Shown: positions 34,443-44,165, counted from the stretch's first letter. The stretch is DNA of 53,057 nt from Azospirillum melinis (GCF_013340935.1 NZ_WHOS01000049.1:1-53057); one strand, 5' to 3'. A program made the numbers and translations. The notes: a model not told the origin generated them from the letters alone.

Positions 34443-35252
34443 GTGACCCCCTACCGTTTCGACAGCACCGACCGCCTGCTCGCCGACCTCGACGGCTTCC
34501 GCGTGGAGATCGACGAATCTCTGGAGCGCGCCGACATCGTGCTGCACCGTCCGCCCTTCAACATCGTCAGCATGCTCCAGCGCGACCAGTTCGCCGCCGT
34601 GTTCAAGGTGCTGGACCGCGACCCCATGGTGCGGGTGATCGTGCTGCGCGCCGAGGGCGAGAATTTCTCCTCCGGCGGCAACATCGCCGGATTCATGGAG
34701 AAGTCGGCCGAGCATGTGTCGGAACTGGCGGTCAACATCGCCGCCCCGGAACGCTGCCGCAAGCCGGTGATCGCCCAGGTCCGCGGCTATTGCTTCGGCG
34801 TCGGCTTCGAGCTGTCGCTGGCCTGCGATTTCCGCATCGCATCGGAGACCGCGCAGTTCGCCCTGCCGGAAATGCGCATCGGCATGATCCCCGGTTCCGG
34901 CGGTTCCGCCCGCCTGCTGCACATGATCGGCATCTGCCGGACCAAGGACATGGTGATGCGGGCCAGGCGCGTCTCCGGCCGGCAGGCCGCCGACTGGGGC
35001 TTCGTCACCGAGTGCGTTGCCGACACCGAACTGGAAGCGACGGTCGCCGCCCTGGTGGACGAACTGCGGGGCTTCTCGCCTCTCGCCCAGCGCACCATCA
35101 AGGGCGTGCTGAACAGCGGCAACAACGTCTCGGTCAACGGCGCCATCGAGATCGAGGGGCAGGCATACGGCCGCCTGCGCGGCTCCGAGGACTTCAAGGA
35201 GGGCGTCGCCTCCTTCCACGAGAAGCGCAAGCCGGTCTTCACGGGCGTCTGA
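34443..35252 (+). CDS. Enoyl-CoA hydratase/isomerase family protein
   Basis: A 269-residue crotonase-fold protein. The oxyanion-hole segments are visible as ENFSSGGNIAGF and VRGYCFGVGFELSLACDFRI, followed by FALPEMRIGMIPGSGGSARL, in which the glutamate of LPEM sits where crotonase catalytic acids lie. The GTG start at 34443 is chosen because homology begins there and GGAG lies about 10 bases upstream; the frame is open far upstream, inside the synthetase gene. It probably hydrates or hydrolyses a CoA ester made by the preceding synthetase. The exact reaction within this broad family is unknown. Confidence 0.88.
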   Translation: MTPYRFDSTDRLLADLDGFRVEIDESLERADIVLHRPPFNIVSMLQRDQFAAVFKVLDRDPMVRVIVLRAEGENFSSGGNIAGFMEKSAEHVSELAVNIAAPERCRKPVIAQVRGYCFGVGFELSLACDFRIASETAQFALPEMRIGMIPGSGGSARLLHMIGICRTKDMVMRARRVSGRQAADWGFVTECVADTELEATVAALVDELRGFSPLAQRTIKGVLNSGNNVSVNGAIEIEGQAYGRLRGSEDFKEGVASFHEKRKPVFTGV

Positions 35253-35296
35253 CCGACGCCTCCAAGCATAGGCAAAACAGGGAGGAATAAAAAATC

Positions 35297-36481
35297 ATGA
35301 CCAAGACCACGCTTCTCGGCACCGCCGCGCTCGTCCTGCTCGGGCTCGGCGGGGTCGCGTCCGCCGCCGATCCGATCCGCATCGGGGTGGTGACCCCGCT
35401 GTCGGGCACCTACGCGCCGATCGGTCAGCAGGTCCGCTGGGGGCTGGAGCTGGCGACGAAGGAGGTCAACGCCGCCGGCGGCATCCTCGGCCGTCAGGTC
35501 GAACTGCTGTTCGAGGACGAGGAAGCCAATCCCGCCGTCGCCACCCAGAAGGCGGAGAAGCTGTTCCAGGTCAACAAGGTCGATTTCCTGACCGGCACCG
35601 TCAATTCCGGCTCGACCCTGGCGGTCGGGCAGCTCGCCGAGCGCAACGGCCGGCTGATCGCCACCACCGTCTCCTTCTCCGACGCCATCACCACCGACAA
35701 ATGCTCGCCCAACGTCTTCCGGGTGAACGCGCGGGCGGGGCAGCAGTCGGCGGCGCTGGCCGAATGGCTGGCCAAGGACAAGCCGAAGGCCAAGGTCTAT
35801 TATCTGGGACCCGACTACGAGATGGGCCGCTCCACCGTCGCGGCCTTCAAGCAGGCGGCGGAGAAGACCGGCGCGCAATCGACCGGCGAGGTGTTCGCGC
35901 CGCTCGGCAGCAAGGATTACTCGCAGTATTTCGGCCAGCTCCGTGCCGCCCGTCCCAGCGTGCTCTACACCTCGACCGCCGGCAACGACACGGTCCGCCT
36001 GCTGACGCAGATGAGCGAATACGGGCTGTTGCGCAACCTGACCATCGTCGGCGCGTCGGGCACCGTCACCGCCCAGAACATCGGCGCCATCGGCAAGGCG
36101 GCCGACGGCTTCGTCACCGGGGTCGGCTATTCGGCGGAACTGGCGACGCCCGAGAACCAAGCCTTCGTCGCCGCCTTCCGCAAGGCCTACGACACCGCGC
36201 CCGACCTCTACGGCGCCGACAGCTACGGCCTGATCGGCTTCTTCAAGGCCGCCGTCGAGAAGGCCGGAAGCACCGACACCGATCCGTTGCGCAAGGCGAT
36301 GGAGGGGCTGAGCTGGTCGACGCCGCAGGGCACCAAGACCATGCGGGCCGGCGACCATCAGGCGATCCAGGACATGTATGCCGTGCGCATCGCGGCGGAC
36401 GGCAGCGGCAACCGCTTCGACGTGGTCGGCACCGTTCCGGGTGACGCCGCCATCGGGTCGGACCAGTGCACCCGCTTCTGA
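35297..36481 (+). CDS. Liv-type ABC importer binding protein
   Basis: This 394-residue periplasmic protein has a signal peptide (MTKTTLLGTAALVLLGLGG, cut after ASA) and a type I binding fold (RIGVVTPLSGTYAPIGQQVR, then VNAAGGILGRQVELLFEDEE). AGGGAGGAA lies upstream of the start. The paired permeases and ATPases follow at once. Relatives bind branched-chain amino acids, but also aromatic acids and other carboxylates; the context with CoA-activating and hydroxylating enzymes favours an organic acid. Confidence 0.93.
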   Translation: MTKTTLLGTAALVLLGLGGVASAADPIRIGVVTPLSGTYAPIGQQVRWGLELATKEVNAAGGILGRQVELLFEDEEANPAVATQKAEKLFQVNKVDFLTGTVNSGSTLAVGQLAERNGRLIATTVSFSDAITTDKCSPNVFRVNARAGQQSAALAEWLAKDKPKAKVYYLGPDYEMGRSTVAAFKQAAEKTGAQSTGEVFAPLGSKDYSQYFGQLRAARPSVLYTSTAGNDTVRLLTQMSEYGLLRNLTIVGASGTVTAQNIGAIGKAADGFVTGVGYSAELATPENQAFVAAFRKAYDTAPDLYGADSYGLIGFFKAAVEKAGSTDTDPLRKAMEGLSWSTPQGTKTMRAGDHQAIQDMYAVRIAADGSGNRFDVVGTVPGDAAIGSDQCTRF

Positions 36482-36507
36482 GGACCGCTTCCAGGGAGCC
36501 GACGCCC

Positions 36508-37401
36508 ATGGCCGATCTCATCGATTATCTGCAATTCGTCCTGGCACCGCAGGCGCTGAACGGTCTGTCGCTCGGGGTTGCCGTCGTCCTGATGGCGCTG
36601 GGCCTGACCATCATCTTCGGGCTGCTGGACGTCATCAACATGGCCCATGGCGAGTTCTACGCCATAGGCGCCTTCCTGGCCCTGACCCTGGCCGGGCTGG
36701 GGGTCGGCTTCTGGGCGCTGCTGGTGCTGGTGCCGCTGCTGATGCTGCCCATCGGCTGGCTGGCCGAGCGCTGGCTGATCGCCCGGGTCTTCCACAGCCG
36801 CGACCGCCACATCCTGACCCTGCTGCTGACCTTCGGGCTGGGCATGATCATGGAGGACCTGCTGAAGCTGGTCTACGGCCCCAACACCCACCGGCCCGAG
36901 AACCCCATCGAGGGCGGCACCGAGATCCTCGGCATGTTCCTGCCCAACTACCGGCTGTTCCTGATCGGCTTCGGCCTCGCCCTGATCGCCGCGGTCTGGG
37001 TTGTGGTCTTCCGCACCGGGCTGGGCGCCATGGTGCGGGCGGCGGCCTTCGACAAGGACATGGCCTCGTCGCTGGGCGTGCCGGTCCGCCGGGTCTATGC
37101 CGGCACCTTCGCCTTCGGGGTGGCGCTGGCCGGCCTGTCCGGCGTGCTGCTGGCGCCGATCTATTCGGTGTTCCCGACCATGGGGCGCGATTTCATCCTG
37201 ATGGCCTTCACCGTGGTGATCGTCGGCGGCATGGGGTCGATCCAGGGCGCGGTGGTCGCCGGCCTGCTGCTGACCCAGGTGCAGGCGCTGTCCAGCCTCT
37301 ACATCTCGCCGGTCTGGTCCGACCCGCTGGTGTTCGGGATCATGGTGCTGGTGCTGATGGTCCGGCCGCAGGGCCTGTTCGGGAGGTTGGGACATGCCTG
37401 A
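36508..37401 (+). CDS. livH: Liv-type ABC importer permease (LivH)
   Basis: A 297-residue integral membrane protein with about eight helices. Family wording is clear: LGLTIIFGLLDVINMAHGEF near the N-terminus and the EAA-like region FDKDMASSLGVPVRRVYAGT. I chose ATG 36508 because CAGGGAG lies upstream and a frame start at 36466 would add an unrelated leader. The last 8 bases overlap the second permease gene. Confidence 0.93.
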   Translation: MADLIDYLQFVLAPQALNGLSLGVAVVLMALGLTIIFGLLDVINMAHGEFYAIGAFLALTLAGLGVGFWALLVLVPLLMLPIGWLAERWLIARVFHSRDRHILTLLLTFGLGMIMEDLLKLVYGPNTHRPENPIEGGTEILGMFLPNYRLFLIGFGLALIAAVWVVVFRTGLGAMVRAAAFDKDMASSLGVPVRRVYAGTFAFGVALAGLSGVLLAPIYSVFPTMGRDFILMAFTVVIVGGMGSIQGAVVAGLLLTQVQALSSLYISPVWSDPLVFGIMVLVLMVRPQGLFGRLGHA

Positions 37402-38434
37402 GGCCACCTTGCGCACCCTTTCCGATCCCGGCCGCGCCGGTCCGGTATCGCGATTGTCCCGTCTGGCCCCGGTCCATTGGCTGGCGCTGGCCTTCCTGGC
37501 GGTGGCGCTGGGATTCGCCGCCGTCGCCTGGGCGACGGGCAACGGCTTCTACCTGCGGCTGGCGACCGAGGCGCTGATCTTCGCCGGGCTGGCGATGAGC
37601 GTCGACCTGCTGCTGGGCTATACCGGCCTGCTGTCGCTGGGGCAGGCGCTGTATTTCGGGCTGGGCGCCTATGTCTCGGCGCTCGTCCTGCGCGACGTCG
37701 CGCCCAGCTTCTGGCTGGCGATGGCGGCTGCCCTGCTGGCTGGCGGCGTGGCCGGCCTGATCGGCGGCGTCATCGCCAACCGGGTGAAGGGCGTCTATTT
37801 CGCGCTGATCACTTTCGGGCTGGCTCAGGTCGCCGCCAAGACCGTCTACAACACCCGCGCGCTGGGCGCCTCGGACGGGCTGATCGGCATCCCGCAGATC
37901 AGCATCGGCTTCGGGCCGTTGAGCCTCGACACCGCCGACCCGCTGTCCTTCTTCCTGCTGGTGCTGGCCCTGACCGTGGCGGCCTATGCCGGGCTGGCCT
38001 ATCTGATGGACGCGCCGTTCGGCCGGACGCTGGCCGCCATCCGCGCCAACGAGAAGCGCGTGCCGTTCCTCGGATTTAACGCCTGGCGCTACAAGCTGGC
38101 GGTCTATGTGCTGGCCGCCTGCGTCGCGGCGCTGGCCGGGGCGCTCTACCCGATGCTGCGCGGCTTCGTCTCGCCCGAACTGATGTTCTTCGAGACCTCC
38201 GGCAACGCCGTCATCACCGTCATCGTCGGCGGCGTCGGCACGCTGGTCGGGCCGGTGGTGGGCAGCCTGCTGCTGACCGCCCTGCGCTCGGTCGTCGGGT
38301 CCTGGACCGAGCATCACCTGATCGTCGTGGGGGTCATCTTCATGCTGTCCGTCATCTTCCTGCGCAAGGGACTGGTCGGCGCCCTGCTGGCACGGCTGGG
38401 CCGTCGCACCGGACAAGGGAGGACGACGCCATGA
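37394..38434 (+). CDS. livM: Liv-type ABC importer permease (LivM)
   Basis: The 346-residue integral membrane protein has LivM hallmarks: MSVDLLLGYTGLLSLGQALY, followed by FGLGAYVSAL, and the coupling loop FGRTLAAIRANEKRVPFLGF. The first 30 residues are a cytoplasmic extension. It overlaps the preceding permease gene by 8 bases and the ATPase gene by 4 (ATGA), consistent with equal expression of a LivHM heterodimer. Confidence 0.93.
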   Translation: MPEATLRTLSDPGRAGPVSRLSRLAPVHWLALAFLAVALGFAAVAWATGNGFYLRLATEALIFAGLAMSVDLLLGYTGLLSLGQALYFGLGAYVSALVLRDVAPSFWLAMAAALLAGGVAGLIGGVIANRVKGVYFALITFGLAQVAAKTVYNTRALGASDGLIGIPQISIGFGPLSLDTADPLSFFLLVLALTVAAYAGLAYLMDAPFGRTLAAIRANEKRVPFLGFNAWRYKLAVYVLAACVAALAGALYPMLRGFVSPELMFFETSGNAVITVIVGGVGTLVGPVVGSLLLTALRSVVGSWTEHHLIVVGVIFMLSVIFLRKGLVGALLARLGRRTGQGRTTP

Positions 38435-39210
38435 CGGCTGCCTCCTTCAAGACAGCGGCCGGCGCGGGCAGCGCCTGTGCATTGGGCGTACGCGACCTGT
38501 CGGTGAATTTCGGCGGGCTCCAGGCGGTGGCGGGCGTCGGATTCGATGCCGCCGCCGGGCGGATCACCTCGGTCATCGGTCCCAACGGGGCCGGCAAGAG
38601 CACGCTGTTCAACCTGATCAGCGGCGCCATCCGCCCCACCGCCGGCCGGGTCACCCTGGACGGAGCCGACGTCACCGGGCAGGCACCAGACCGGCTGCTC
38701 GCCGCCGGGCTGGCCCGGTCCTTCCAGATCACCAACCTGTTCTTCGAACTGCCGGTTCTGGAAAACCTGCGGATCGCTGCGCAGGTGCTGGAACGGCCCT
38801 GGCACGCGTTGCATCCGGTCGGCCACAGCCGCCGGGCCCTCACCAAGGCCGAGGCGCTGCTGGACCGCTTCGGCCTGTCGGCCAAGGCGCGCGAGCTTGC
38901 CGGCAACCTCTCCCACGGCGAACAGCGGCGGCTGGAGATCGCGGTGGCGCTGGCCGCCGAACCGCGGGTGCTGCTGCTGGACGAGCCGACCCAGGGCATG
39001 AGCCATGGCGACACCGCCGACACCGGCGCGCTGATCCGCTCGCTGGCCGGCGAGCTGACCGTGCTGCTGATCGAACATGACATCGGGCTGGTGATGAGCC
39101 TGTCGGACCATGTCGTCGTGATGGCCCAGGGCCGCAAGATCGCCGAGGGGACGCCCACGGCGGTGCGCGCCGATCCCGCGGTGCAGGCCGCCTATTTCGG
39201 ACACGGGTGA
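38431..39210 (+). CDS. livG: Liv-type ABC importer ATPase (LivG)
   Basis: A 259-residue ATPase with Walker A GPNGAGKS (near 50-57), signature LSHGEQRRLEIAVAL and Walker B VLLLDEPTQGMS. The LivG-type middle region is longer than that of LivF, and the NLFFELPVLENL segment is typical. It overlaps the LivM gene stop (ATGA) and probably the LivF start (GTGA). Confidence 0.94.
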   Translation: MTAASFKTAAGAGSACALGVRDLSVNFGGLQAVAGVGFDAAAGRITSVIGPNGAGKSTLFNLISGAIRPTAGRVTLDGADVTGQAPDRLLAAGLARSFQITNLFFELPVLENLRIAAQVLERPWHALHPVGHSRRALTKAEALLDRFGLSAKARELAGNLSHGEQRRLEIAVALAAEPRVLLLDEPTQGMSHGDTADTGALIRSLAGELTVLLIEHDIGLVMSLSDHVVVMAQGRKIAEGTPTAVRADPAVQAAYFGHG

Positions 39211-39923
39211 CAACCATGCTTTCCATCGAGAACCTGCACGCGCATTACGGCCTCAGCCATGTCCTGCAGGGCGTGTCCCTCCAGGCCGTTCCGGGCGAGG
39301 TGGTCGGGCTGTTCGGCCGCAACGGCGTCGGCAAGACCACCATCCTGAAATCCATCGCCGGCTGGGTGCCTGCCAGTTCCGGCAACATCCGTTTCGGCGG
39401 CGTCGATCTGGCCGGGCAGACGCCCGACGCCATCGCCCGCCTCGGGCTCGGTCTGGTGCCGGAGGACCGCCGCATCTTCCCCGGCCTCAGCGTCGAGGAA
39501 AATCTGCGGCTGGGACTGCGCCAATGTCCCGGCCGGGCGCGCCGGGAGAATGAGCAGGCAATCGGACAGGCCTTCGCCCGCTTCCCGCGGCTGGCCGAAC
39601 GGCGTCGGCAGCTCGGCACCACCCTGTCCGGCGGCGAACAGCAGATGCTGGCGATGGCCCGCGTGATGGTGGGGACCGCCAAGCTGCTGCTGATCGACGA
39701 GCCGACCGAAGGGCTGGCGCCGATGATCGTCGACGAGATCTTCGCGATCATCACCGAGCTGAAGCGGGCGGGATTGACCATCCTGCTGGTGGAGCAGAAC
39801 ATCCACCGCGCGCTCGACGTCGCCGACCGCTTCTATGCGGTGGAGCGGGGCCGCATCACGCTGCATGGCGAAGCGGCCTCGTCCGCCGACCGGGCCCGGC
39901 TGATGGAGATGGTTGCCGTCTGA
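39207..39923 (+). CDS. livF: Liv-type ABC importer ATPase (LivF)
   Basis: The 238-residue ATPase has Walker A GRNGVGKT, signature LSGGEQQMLAMARVM and Walker B LLLIDEPTEGLAP, with LivF wording LGLVPEDRRIFPGLSVEENL. The start is either the GTG at 39207, which overlaps the LivG stop (GTGA), or the ATG at 39216 three codons later. It ends the ten-gene operon; the next gene is convergent, 48 bases away. Confidence 0.93.
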   Translation: MTTMLSIENLHAHYGLSHVLQGVSLQAVPGEVVGLFGRNGVGKTTILKSIAGWVPASSGNIRFGGVDLAGQTPDAIARLGLGLVPEDRRIFPGLSVEENLRLGLRQCPGRARRENEQAIGQAFARFPRLAERRRQLGTTLSGGEQQMLAMARVMVGTAKLLLIDEPTEGLAPMIVDEIFAIITELKRAGLTILLVEQNIHRALDVADRFYAVERGRITLHGEAASSADRARLMEMVAV

Positions 39924-39971
39924 TCGGGTGGCCCCACCTCCACCGGCGGCCCTGTTTCCGGGGGAATGCCG

Positions 39972-41135
39972 TCAGGTCAGGCGGGCCAGCAGGGCATCCA
40001 GCATGCGGTCGCAGGCCGCAAGCTGGTCCTCGGCGATGAACTCGTCGGGCTTGTGGGCTTCGCCGATGCTGCCGGGGCCGCACACCACCGTGGGCATCGA
40101 CAGCCTCTGCTGGAACAGCCCGCCCTCCGTGCCGAAGGAGATCTTGCCGGTGCTGTTGCCGCCGGTCAGCGCCTTGACGAAGGCCACCACCTCGGCGGTG
40201 CTGTCGGTGTCGAGCGCCGGATAGCTCGACAGCTCGGCGACGGTCAGCCCGGCGGTCGGGAAATCGGGACGCAGGCGCCGGACGATGGCATCGGCCTCCG
40301 CCTGGATGCTGTCCAGCAGCGGACCCATCGGGTCCTGCGGCAAATGGCGGATTTCGAAATCGAGGCGGCAGCGGTTCGGCACGATGTTCAGCGCCTCCCC
40401 GCCTTGGATCACCCCGGCATGGATGGTGGTCCAGGGCACGTCATAGGCATCGTCCTGCGCGCCGCCGTCTCTCAGCTGGTTCTGGATGCGGCGCAGCCCG
40501 GTCAGCAGGTCGCTCGCCATGTGGATGGCGTTCAAGCCCTGCGGCGCCAGGCTGGAATGGCATTCGACGCCATGGCATTCGGCACGCAGGGCGGTCTTGC
40601 CCTTGTGGGCGGTGACCACCTGCATGCCGGTCGGTTCGCCGACGATGCAGAAGCGCGGACGGACGGGCAATGCCGCCATCATCTCGATCAGCCGGCGGAC
40701 GCCGAGGCAGCCGACCTCCTCGTCATAGGACAGTGCCAGATGCAGCGGCTGCGACAGGGGCTGGCCGGCGGCCTGCCGGCTGGCGGCGCGGTCGAACAAA
40801 GCGAGGGCGGCGGCGACGAACCCCTTCATGTCGGCGGTGCCGCGGCCGAACAGCTTGCCGTCCCGGCGGGTCAGCCGGAACGGATCGCTGGTCCATGCCT
40901 GACCTTCGACCGGGACGACGTCGCTGTGACCGGACAGCAGGACGCCCGGACGGTCGGCCGGTCCCAGCGTCGCGAACAGGTTGGCCTTGCGCCCGTCGTC
41001 GCTCGGCACCAGCCATGTCGCGACGCCGGCGGCTTCCAGCCTCTCCTGCACCCAGCGGATCAGATCGAGGTTGCTTTCGCGGCTGACGGTGTTGAAGGCC
41101 ACCAGCCGTTCCAGAATGTCGATGGTCGCCGTCAT
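39972..41135 (-). CDS. argE: Acetylornithine deacetylase-like M20 peptidase (ArgE)
   Basis: The 387-residue protein is an M20-family metallohydrolase with ArgE wording: VLLSGHSDVVPVEGQAWTSD (metal ligand and catalytic Asp), GRGTADMKGFVA (bridging Asp), SYDEEVGCLGVR (catalytic and metal-binding Glu), and VGEPTGMQVVTAHKG. ArgE removes the acetyl group from N-acetylornithine. The ATG at 41135 starts the homology; the frame is open to 41258, but that part reads as Arg/Pro-rich noise. Neighbouring HutF, ureohydrolase and RidA genes suggest a catabolic paralogue acting on an N-acyl amino acid rather than the biosynthetic enzyme; that is inference. Confidence 0.85.
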   Translation of the reverse strand: MTATIDILERLVAFNTVSRESNLDLIRWVQERLEAAGVATWLVPSDDGRKANLFATLGPADRPGVLLSGHSDVVPVEGQAWTSDPFRLTRRDGKLFGRGTADMKGFVAAALALFDRAASRQAAGQPLSQPLHLALSYDEEVGCLGVRRLIEMMAALPVRPRFCIVGEPTGMQVVTAHKGKTALRAECHGVECHSSLAPQGLNAIHMASDLLTGLRRIQNQLRDGGAQDDAYDVPWTTIHAGVIQGGEALNIVPNRCRLDFEIRHLPQDPMGPLLDSIQAEADAIVRRLRPDFPTAGLTVAELSSYPALDTDSTAEVVAFVKALTGGNSTGKISFGTEGGLFQQRLSMPTVVCGPGSIGEAHKPDEFIAEDQLAACDRMLDALLARLT

Positions 41136-41193
41136 CGGGATGTCCCTGTTCCTTTTGGACTTCGTTCTGGGTGGGCTTCGTTCTGGGCGTCGC

Positions 41194-42591
41194 TCAGGCG
41201 CCGTGCAGCCGGTCGACGGCACGGCGCCAGCCGGTGCGGATCGCGTCGGCATCGACATGCCGGCCGCCCCTTACTACCAGCCGCCCGGCCGCCACCACAT
41301 CGCGCACGGGATTGCGGGCGCCGGTGAAGACGTAGGAATCGAGCAGCGTATCGTCGCTGCGGCCGTAGAGACGCGGATCGTCCGGATCGAGCACGACCAG
41401 ATCGGCGCGCTGTCCGGCTTTGAGGCCGCCTGCCGGCTCCGGCTGTCCCAGCGCCTGTGCGCCGCCGGCCACCGCCGCCCGGTAGAGGGCCGCGCCGGTC
41501 GAGCTGTCCGGCTGCGGTGCCAGCAGATTGCGCCGCCGCGCGGCCAGCCGCTGCCCGAACTCCAGCAGGCGCAGGTCCTCCGCGGCATCGATGACGATCT
41601 GGCTGTCGGACCCGATGCCGAACCGGCCACCCTGCGCCAGGAAATCGCGCGCCGGGAACAGCCCGTCGCCGAGATCGGCCTCGGTTGTCGGGCAAAGCCC
41701 CGCCACCGCTGTCGAGGCTGCGATGCCGGCCACCTCGCCGGCGGTGACATGGGTCGCGTGGACAAGGCACCAGGACGGCCCCGGCCAGCCGCGGTCGAGC
41801 AGCCATTCCACCGGCCGCCGCCCCGACCAGGCGAGACAGGACTCCACCTCCGCCGTCTGCTCGGCGACATGGATGTGGATCGGCGCCGTAGGATCTAGCG
41901 CCGCGATACCGTCCAGTGCCGCCGCCATCGCGTCGGGCGACACCGCGCGCAGGGAATGCAGGGCCAGACCGGTGCGATGTCCGCCGGGCGCGGCGCGGCA
42001 GGCTTCGACGATGGCCAGCAGGCGGTCCGGATCGTTGAGGAAGCGCCGTTGCCCCTCGCCCGCCGGCTGTCCGCCGAAGCCGCCCTGGGCATAAAGCACC
42101 GGCAGATGGGTCAGCCCGATCCCGGTTGCGTCGGCCGCCGCCAGGATGCGCATCGACATCTCGGCGGGATCGGCATAGGGCCGGCCGTCGGCATCGTGGT
42201 GGAGATAGTGGAACTCCGCCACCGACGTGTAGCCGCGCTCCAGCATCTCGGCATAGGCCATCGCCGCCACCGCCTGGAGACTATCGGGATCGATGCGGCG
42301 GACGAAGCCGTACATCACCTCCCGCCAAGTCCAGAAGCTGTCCTCGGCCGGGCCGGCCCGCTCGGTCAGCCCGGCCATCGCCCGCTGGAAGGCATGGCTG
42401 TGCAGGTTGGGCATGCCGGGGATGACCGGCCCGGCTGCCCGCTCCACCCCGGCGGGCGGCCTGTCCACCCCCGGTTCGATGGCGGCGATCAGACCCTGGG
42501 CGTCGAAGCGCAGCAGCACCCCCGACGCCCAGCCGCCGGCCAGCAGCGCCCGGTCGCAGAAAAGCCGGTCGAGCCGGCGGGCAGCGGTCAT
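41194..42591 (-). CDS. hutF: Formimidoylglutamate deiminase (HutF)
   Basis: This 465-residue amidohydrolase has the metal-binding HxH at residues 64 and 66 (NLHSHAFQRAMAGLTER, a HutF hallmark). It also has HIHVAEQTAEVE, CLVHATHV and the metal-binding Asp region GSDSQIVID. HutF converts N-formimidoyl-L-glutamate to N-formyl-L-glutamate and ammonia in the five-step histidine pathway. The other hut genes (hutH, hutU, hutI and a typical hutG) are not in this window, although the next gene is a ureohydrolase. The gap to the next start is 36 bases. Assignment to HutF is good; a related deiminase substrate is possible. Confidence 0.85.
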   Translation of the reverse strand: MTAARRLDRLFCDRALLAGGWASGVLLRFDAQGLIAAIEPGVDRPPAGVERAAGPVIPGMPNLHSHAFQRAMAGLTERAGPAEDSFWTWREVMYGFVRRIDPDSLQAVAAMAYAEMLERGYTSVAEFHYLHHDADGRPYADPAEMSMRILAAADATGIGLTHLPVLYAQGGFGGQPAGEGQRRFLNDPDRLLAIVEACRAAPGGHRTGLALHSLRAVSPDAMAAALDGIAALDPTAPIHIHVAEQTAEVESCLAWSGRRPVEWLLDRGWPGPSWCLVHATHVTAGEVAGIAASTAVAGLCPTTEADLGDGLFPARDFLAQGGRFGIGSDSQIVIDAAEDLRLLEFGQRLAARRRNLLAPQPDSSTGAALYRAAVAGGAQALGQPEPAGGLKAGQRADLVVLDPDDPRLYGRSDDTLLDSYVFTGARNPVRDVVAAGRLVVRGGRHVDADAIRTGWRRAVDRLHGA

Positions 42592-42627
42592 CGCTCCATG
42601 CTCCCCATTCCCATCACTCGGTTATTT

Positions 42628-43587
42628 TTACTTGGCGTCGAAATAGCCGGCCTGGATGGTCTTTCCGATCAGGTTGCAGATGATGCGGCCGGCGGTGATT
42701 GCGGTGATGCCGTTGAGGTCCTTCTTAGGCGTGATCTCCACGATGTCCATGCCGACGACACGGCCCTTCGCCACCAGCCCGTGGATCAGGGTGCGGATCT
42801 GCGGATAGGTGACGCCGCCCGGCGCCGGGCCGTTGACCGCCGGCATGATGGTCGGGTCCATGCCGTCGGCGTCGATGGTCAGGTAATAGCGGCCACCGTC
42901 GGGAATGCGGTCGAGCACCGCCTTCATCCCGATGTCCTGCAACTCCACGTCCGGCACCAGCACCGCGCCGTAGGCGATCGCCGCCTCGACCTCTTCCGGC
43001 CGGGCGCTGCCGGCGGAACGCAGGCCGATCTGGAAGATCTGGCCGATGTGGTCCATCTCGGCGGCGCGGCGGATCGGGCTGGAATAGCCGTTGCGGGCGC
43101 CGTTCACGTCGTCGCGCCAGTCGAGATGGGCGTCGATGTGGACCAGCGTGATCGGCCCCTGGTCGTCATAGGCGCGCAGCACCGGGATCGGAATGCCATG
43201 GTCGCCGCCGATGACGATGGGCAGCATGCCCTTGGCGAGCATCCGGCGCACCACCGCCTCGGCGTTGGCGTAATGCAGGTCGAGGTTGCGGGGATCGGCC
43301 TTCACGTCGCCGCAATCCACCACCTTGATGTCCTTGCCGCCCAGCAGCGGGCCGCCGATGTCGAAGTCCCAGCGCTCCAGCTTGCGCAGCGCCCGCTCGG
43401 TATAGCGGCGCACCCAGGTCGGGGCGTTGGTCTGGTCGTTGGTCACCTCGTCGATGGAGTAGGGATCGCCGTAGGGGATGCCGAGAATGCCGATATGGCC
43501 GTCGAGCTGGTCGAGGTCGGTGCAGATCGGGAAGTCCAGGAAGCTTTGCAGCTCGCGGCGCGGCGGGTTGGTCAGGCTGGTGCTCAT
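42628..43587 (-). CDS. Agmatinase/guanidinobutyrase-like ureohydrolase
   Basis: A 319-residue manganese ureohydrolase with all family signatures: GGDHGIPIPVL, VHIDAHLDWRDD and LTIDADGMDPTIMPA. These supply the His and Asp ligands of the two-metal site. It cleaves urea, or formamide in HutG-type members, from a guanidino or formimino compound. The loop after DAHLD reads VNGARNGYSSPIRRA, close to agmatinase-type enzymes but not identical, so the substrate is open: agmatine, guanidinobutyrate, guanidinopropionate, or a formimino compound given the HutF neighbour. The gene lies 53 bases after a RidA-type gene, in the same direction. Confidence 0.88.
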   Translation of the reverse strand: MSTSLTNPPRRELQSFLDFPICTDLDQLDGHIGILGIPYGDPYSIDEVTNDQTNAPTWVRRYTERALRKLERWDFDIGGPLLGGKDIKVVDCGDVKADPRNLDLHYANAEAVVRRMLAKGMLPIVIGGDHGIPIPVLRAYDDQGPITLVHIDAHLDWRDDVNGARNGYSSPIRRAAEMDHIGQIFQIGLRSAGSARPEEVEAAIAYGAVLVPDVELQDIGMKAVLDRIPDGGRYYLTIDADGMDPTIMPAVNGPAPGGVTYPQIRTLIHGLVAKGRVVGMDIVEITPKKDLNGITAITAGRIICNLIGKTIQAGYFDAK

Positions 43588-43640
43588 GGTGGCGGTTCTT
43601 CTTGTCTGTTGGCTGGGCAGTTGGCGGCGGGACCGGAGCC

Positions 43641-44060
43641 TCAGGCGTCGGGGATCACCGCGATCGCATCGACCTCGACCACCCATTCCGGGCGGGCGAG
43701 CGCGCTGATCACGAGACCGGTCGACACCGGATGGACGCCCTTCAGCCATTTGCCGATGGTGCGGTAGACCGGCTCGCGGTAGCGCGGATCGGTGATGTAG
43801 ACGGTGATTTTGCAGATGTGCTCCAGCTGCGAGCCGGCCTCTTCCAGCAGCATCTTGATGTTGGCCATCGCCTGTTCGGTCTGGCCGGCGGCATCGCCGA
43901 TGGCGACGCTCTCGCTGGTGTCGAGATTCTGGCCGATCTGGCCGCGGACGAAGACCATGGTGCCGCGGGCGACGACCGTCTGGCACAGGTCGTTGTCGAT
44001 CGACTGCTCGGGATAGGTCTTCTTGGTGTTGAACTGGCGGATGCGGGTGTGGACGGTCAT
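43641..44060 (-). CDS. RidA-family protein
   Basis: The 139-residue protein has the RidA/YjgF fold wording: TMVFVRGQIGQNLD, ANIKMLLEEAGSQLEHICKI, TVYITDPRYREPVYRTI and EWVVEVDAIAVIPDA. RidA proteins hydrolyse reactive imine/enamine intermediates or protect enzymes from them. The canonical arginine that binds the substrate carboxylate in RidA would lie near PRYREPVYR, but I cannot align it with certainty. The ATG at 44060 starts the homology. Placement among amino-compound hydrolases suggests that it clears an imine made by this pathway. Confidence 0.88.
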   Translation of the reverse strand: MTVHTRIRQFNTKKTYPEQSIDNDLCQTVVARGTMVFVRGQIGQNLDTSESVAIGDAAGQTEQAMANIKMLLEEAGSQLEHICKITVYITDPRYREPVYRTIGKWLKGVHPVSTGLVISALARPEWVVEVDAIAVIPDA

Positions 44061-44165
44061 GGCGAAAGTCCTGGCTTGGTTGGACGGTGGATCGAAAGGC
44101 AAGGGGGTGGCGTCGGGCGCCTCGCTTCCGAAGCGCCGGCAGACATGGCGTAGGGAAAGGCCCGA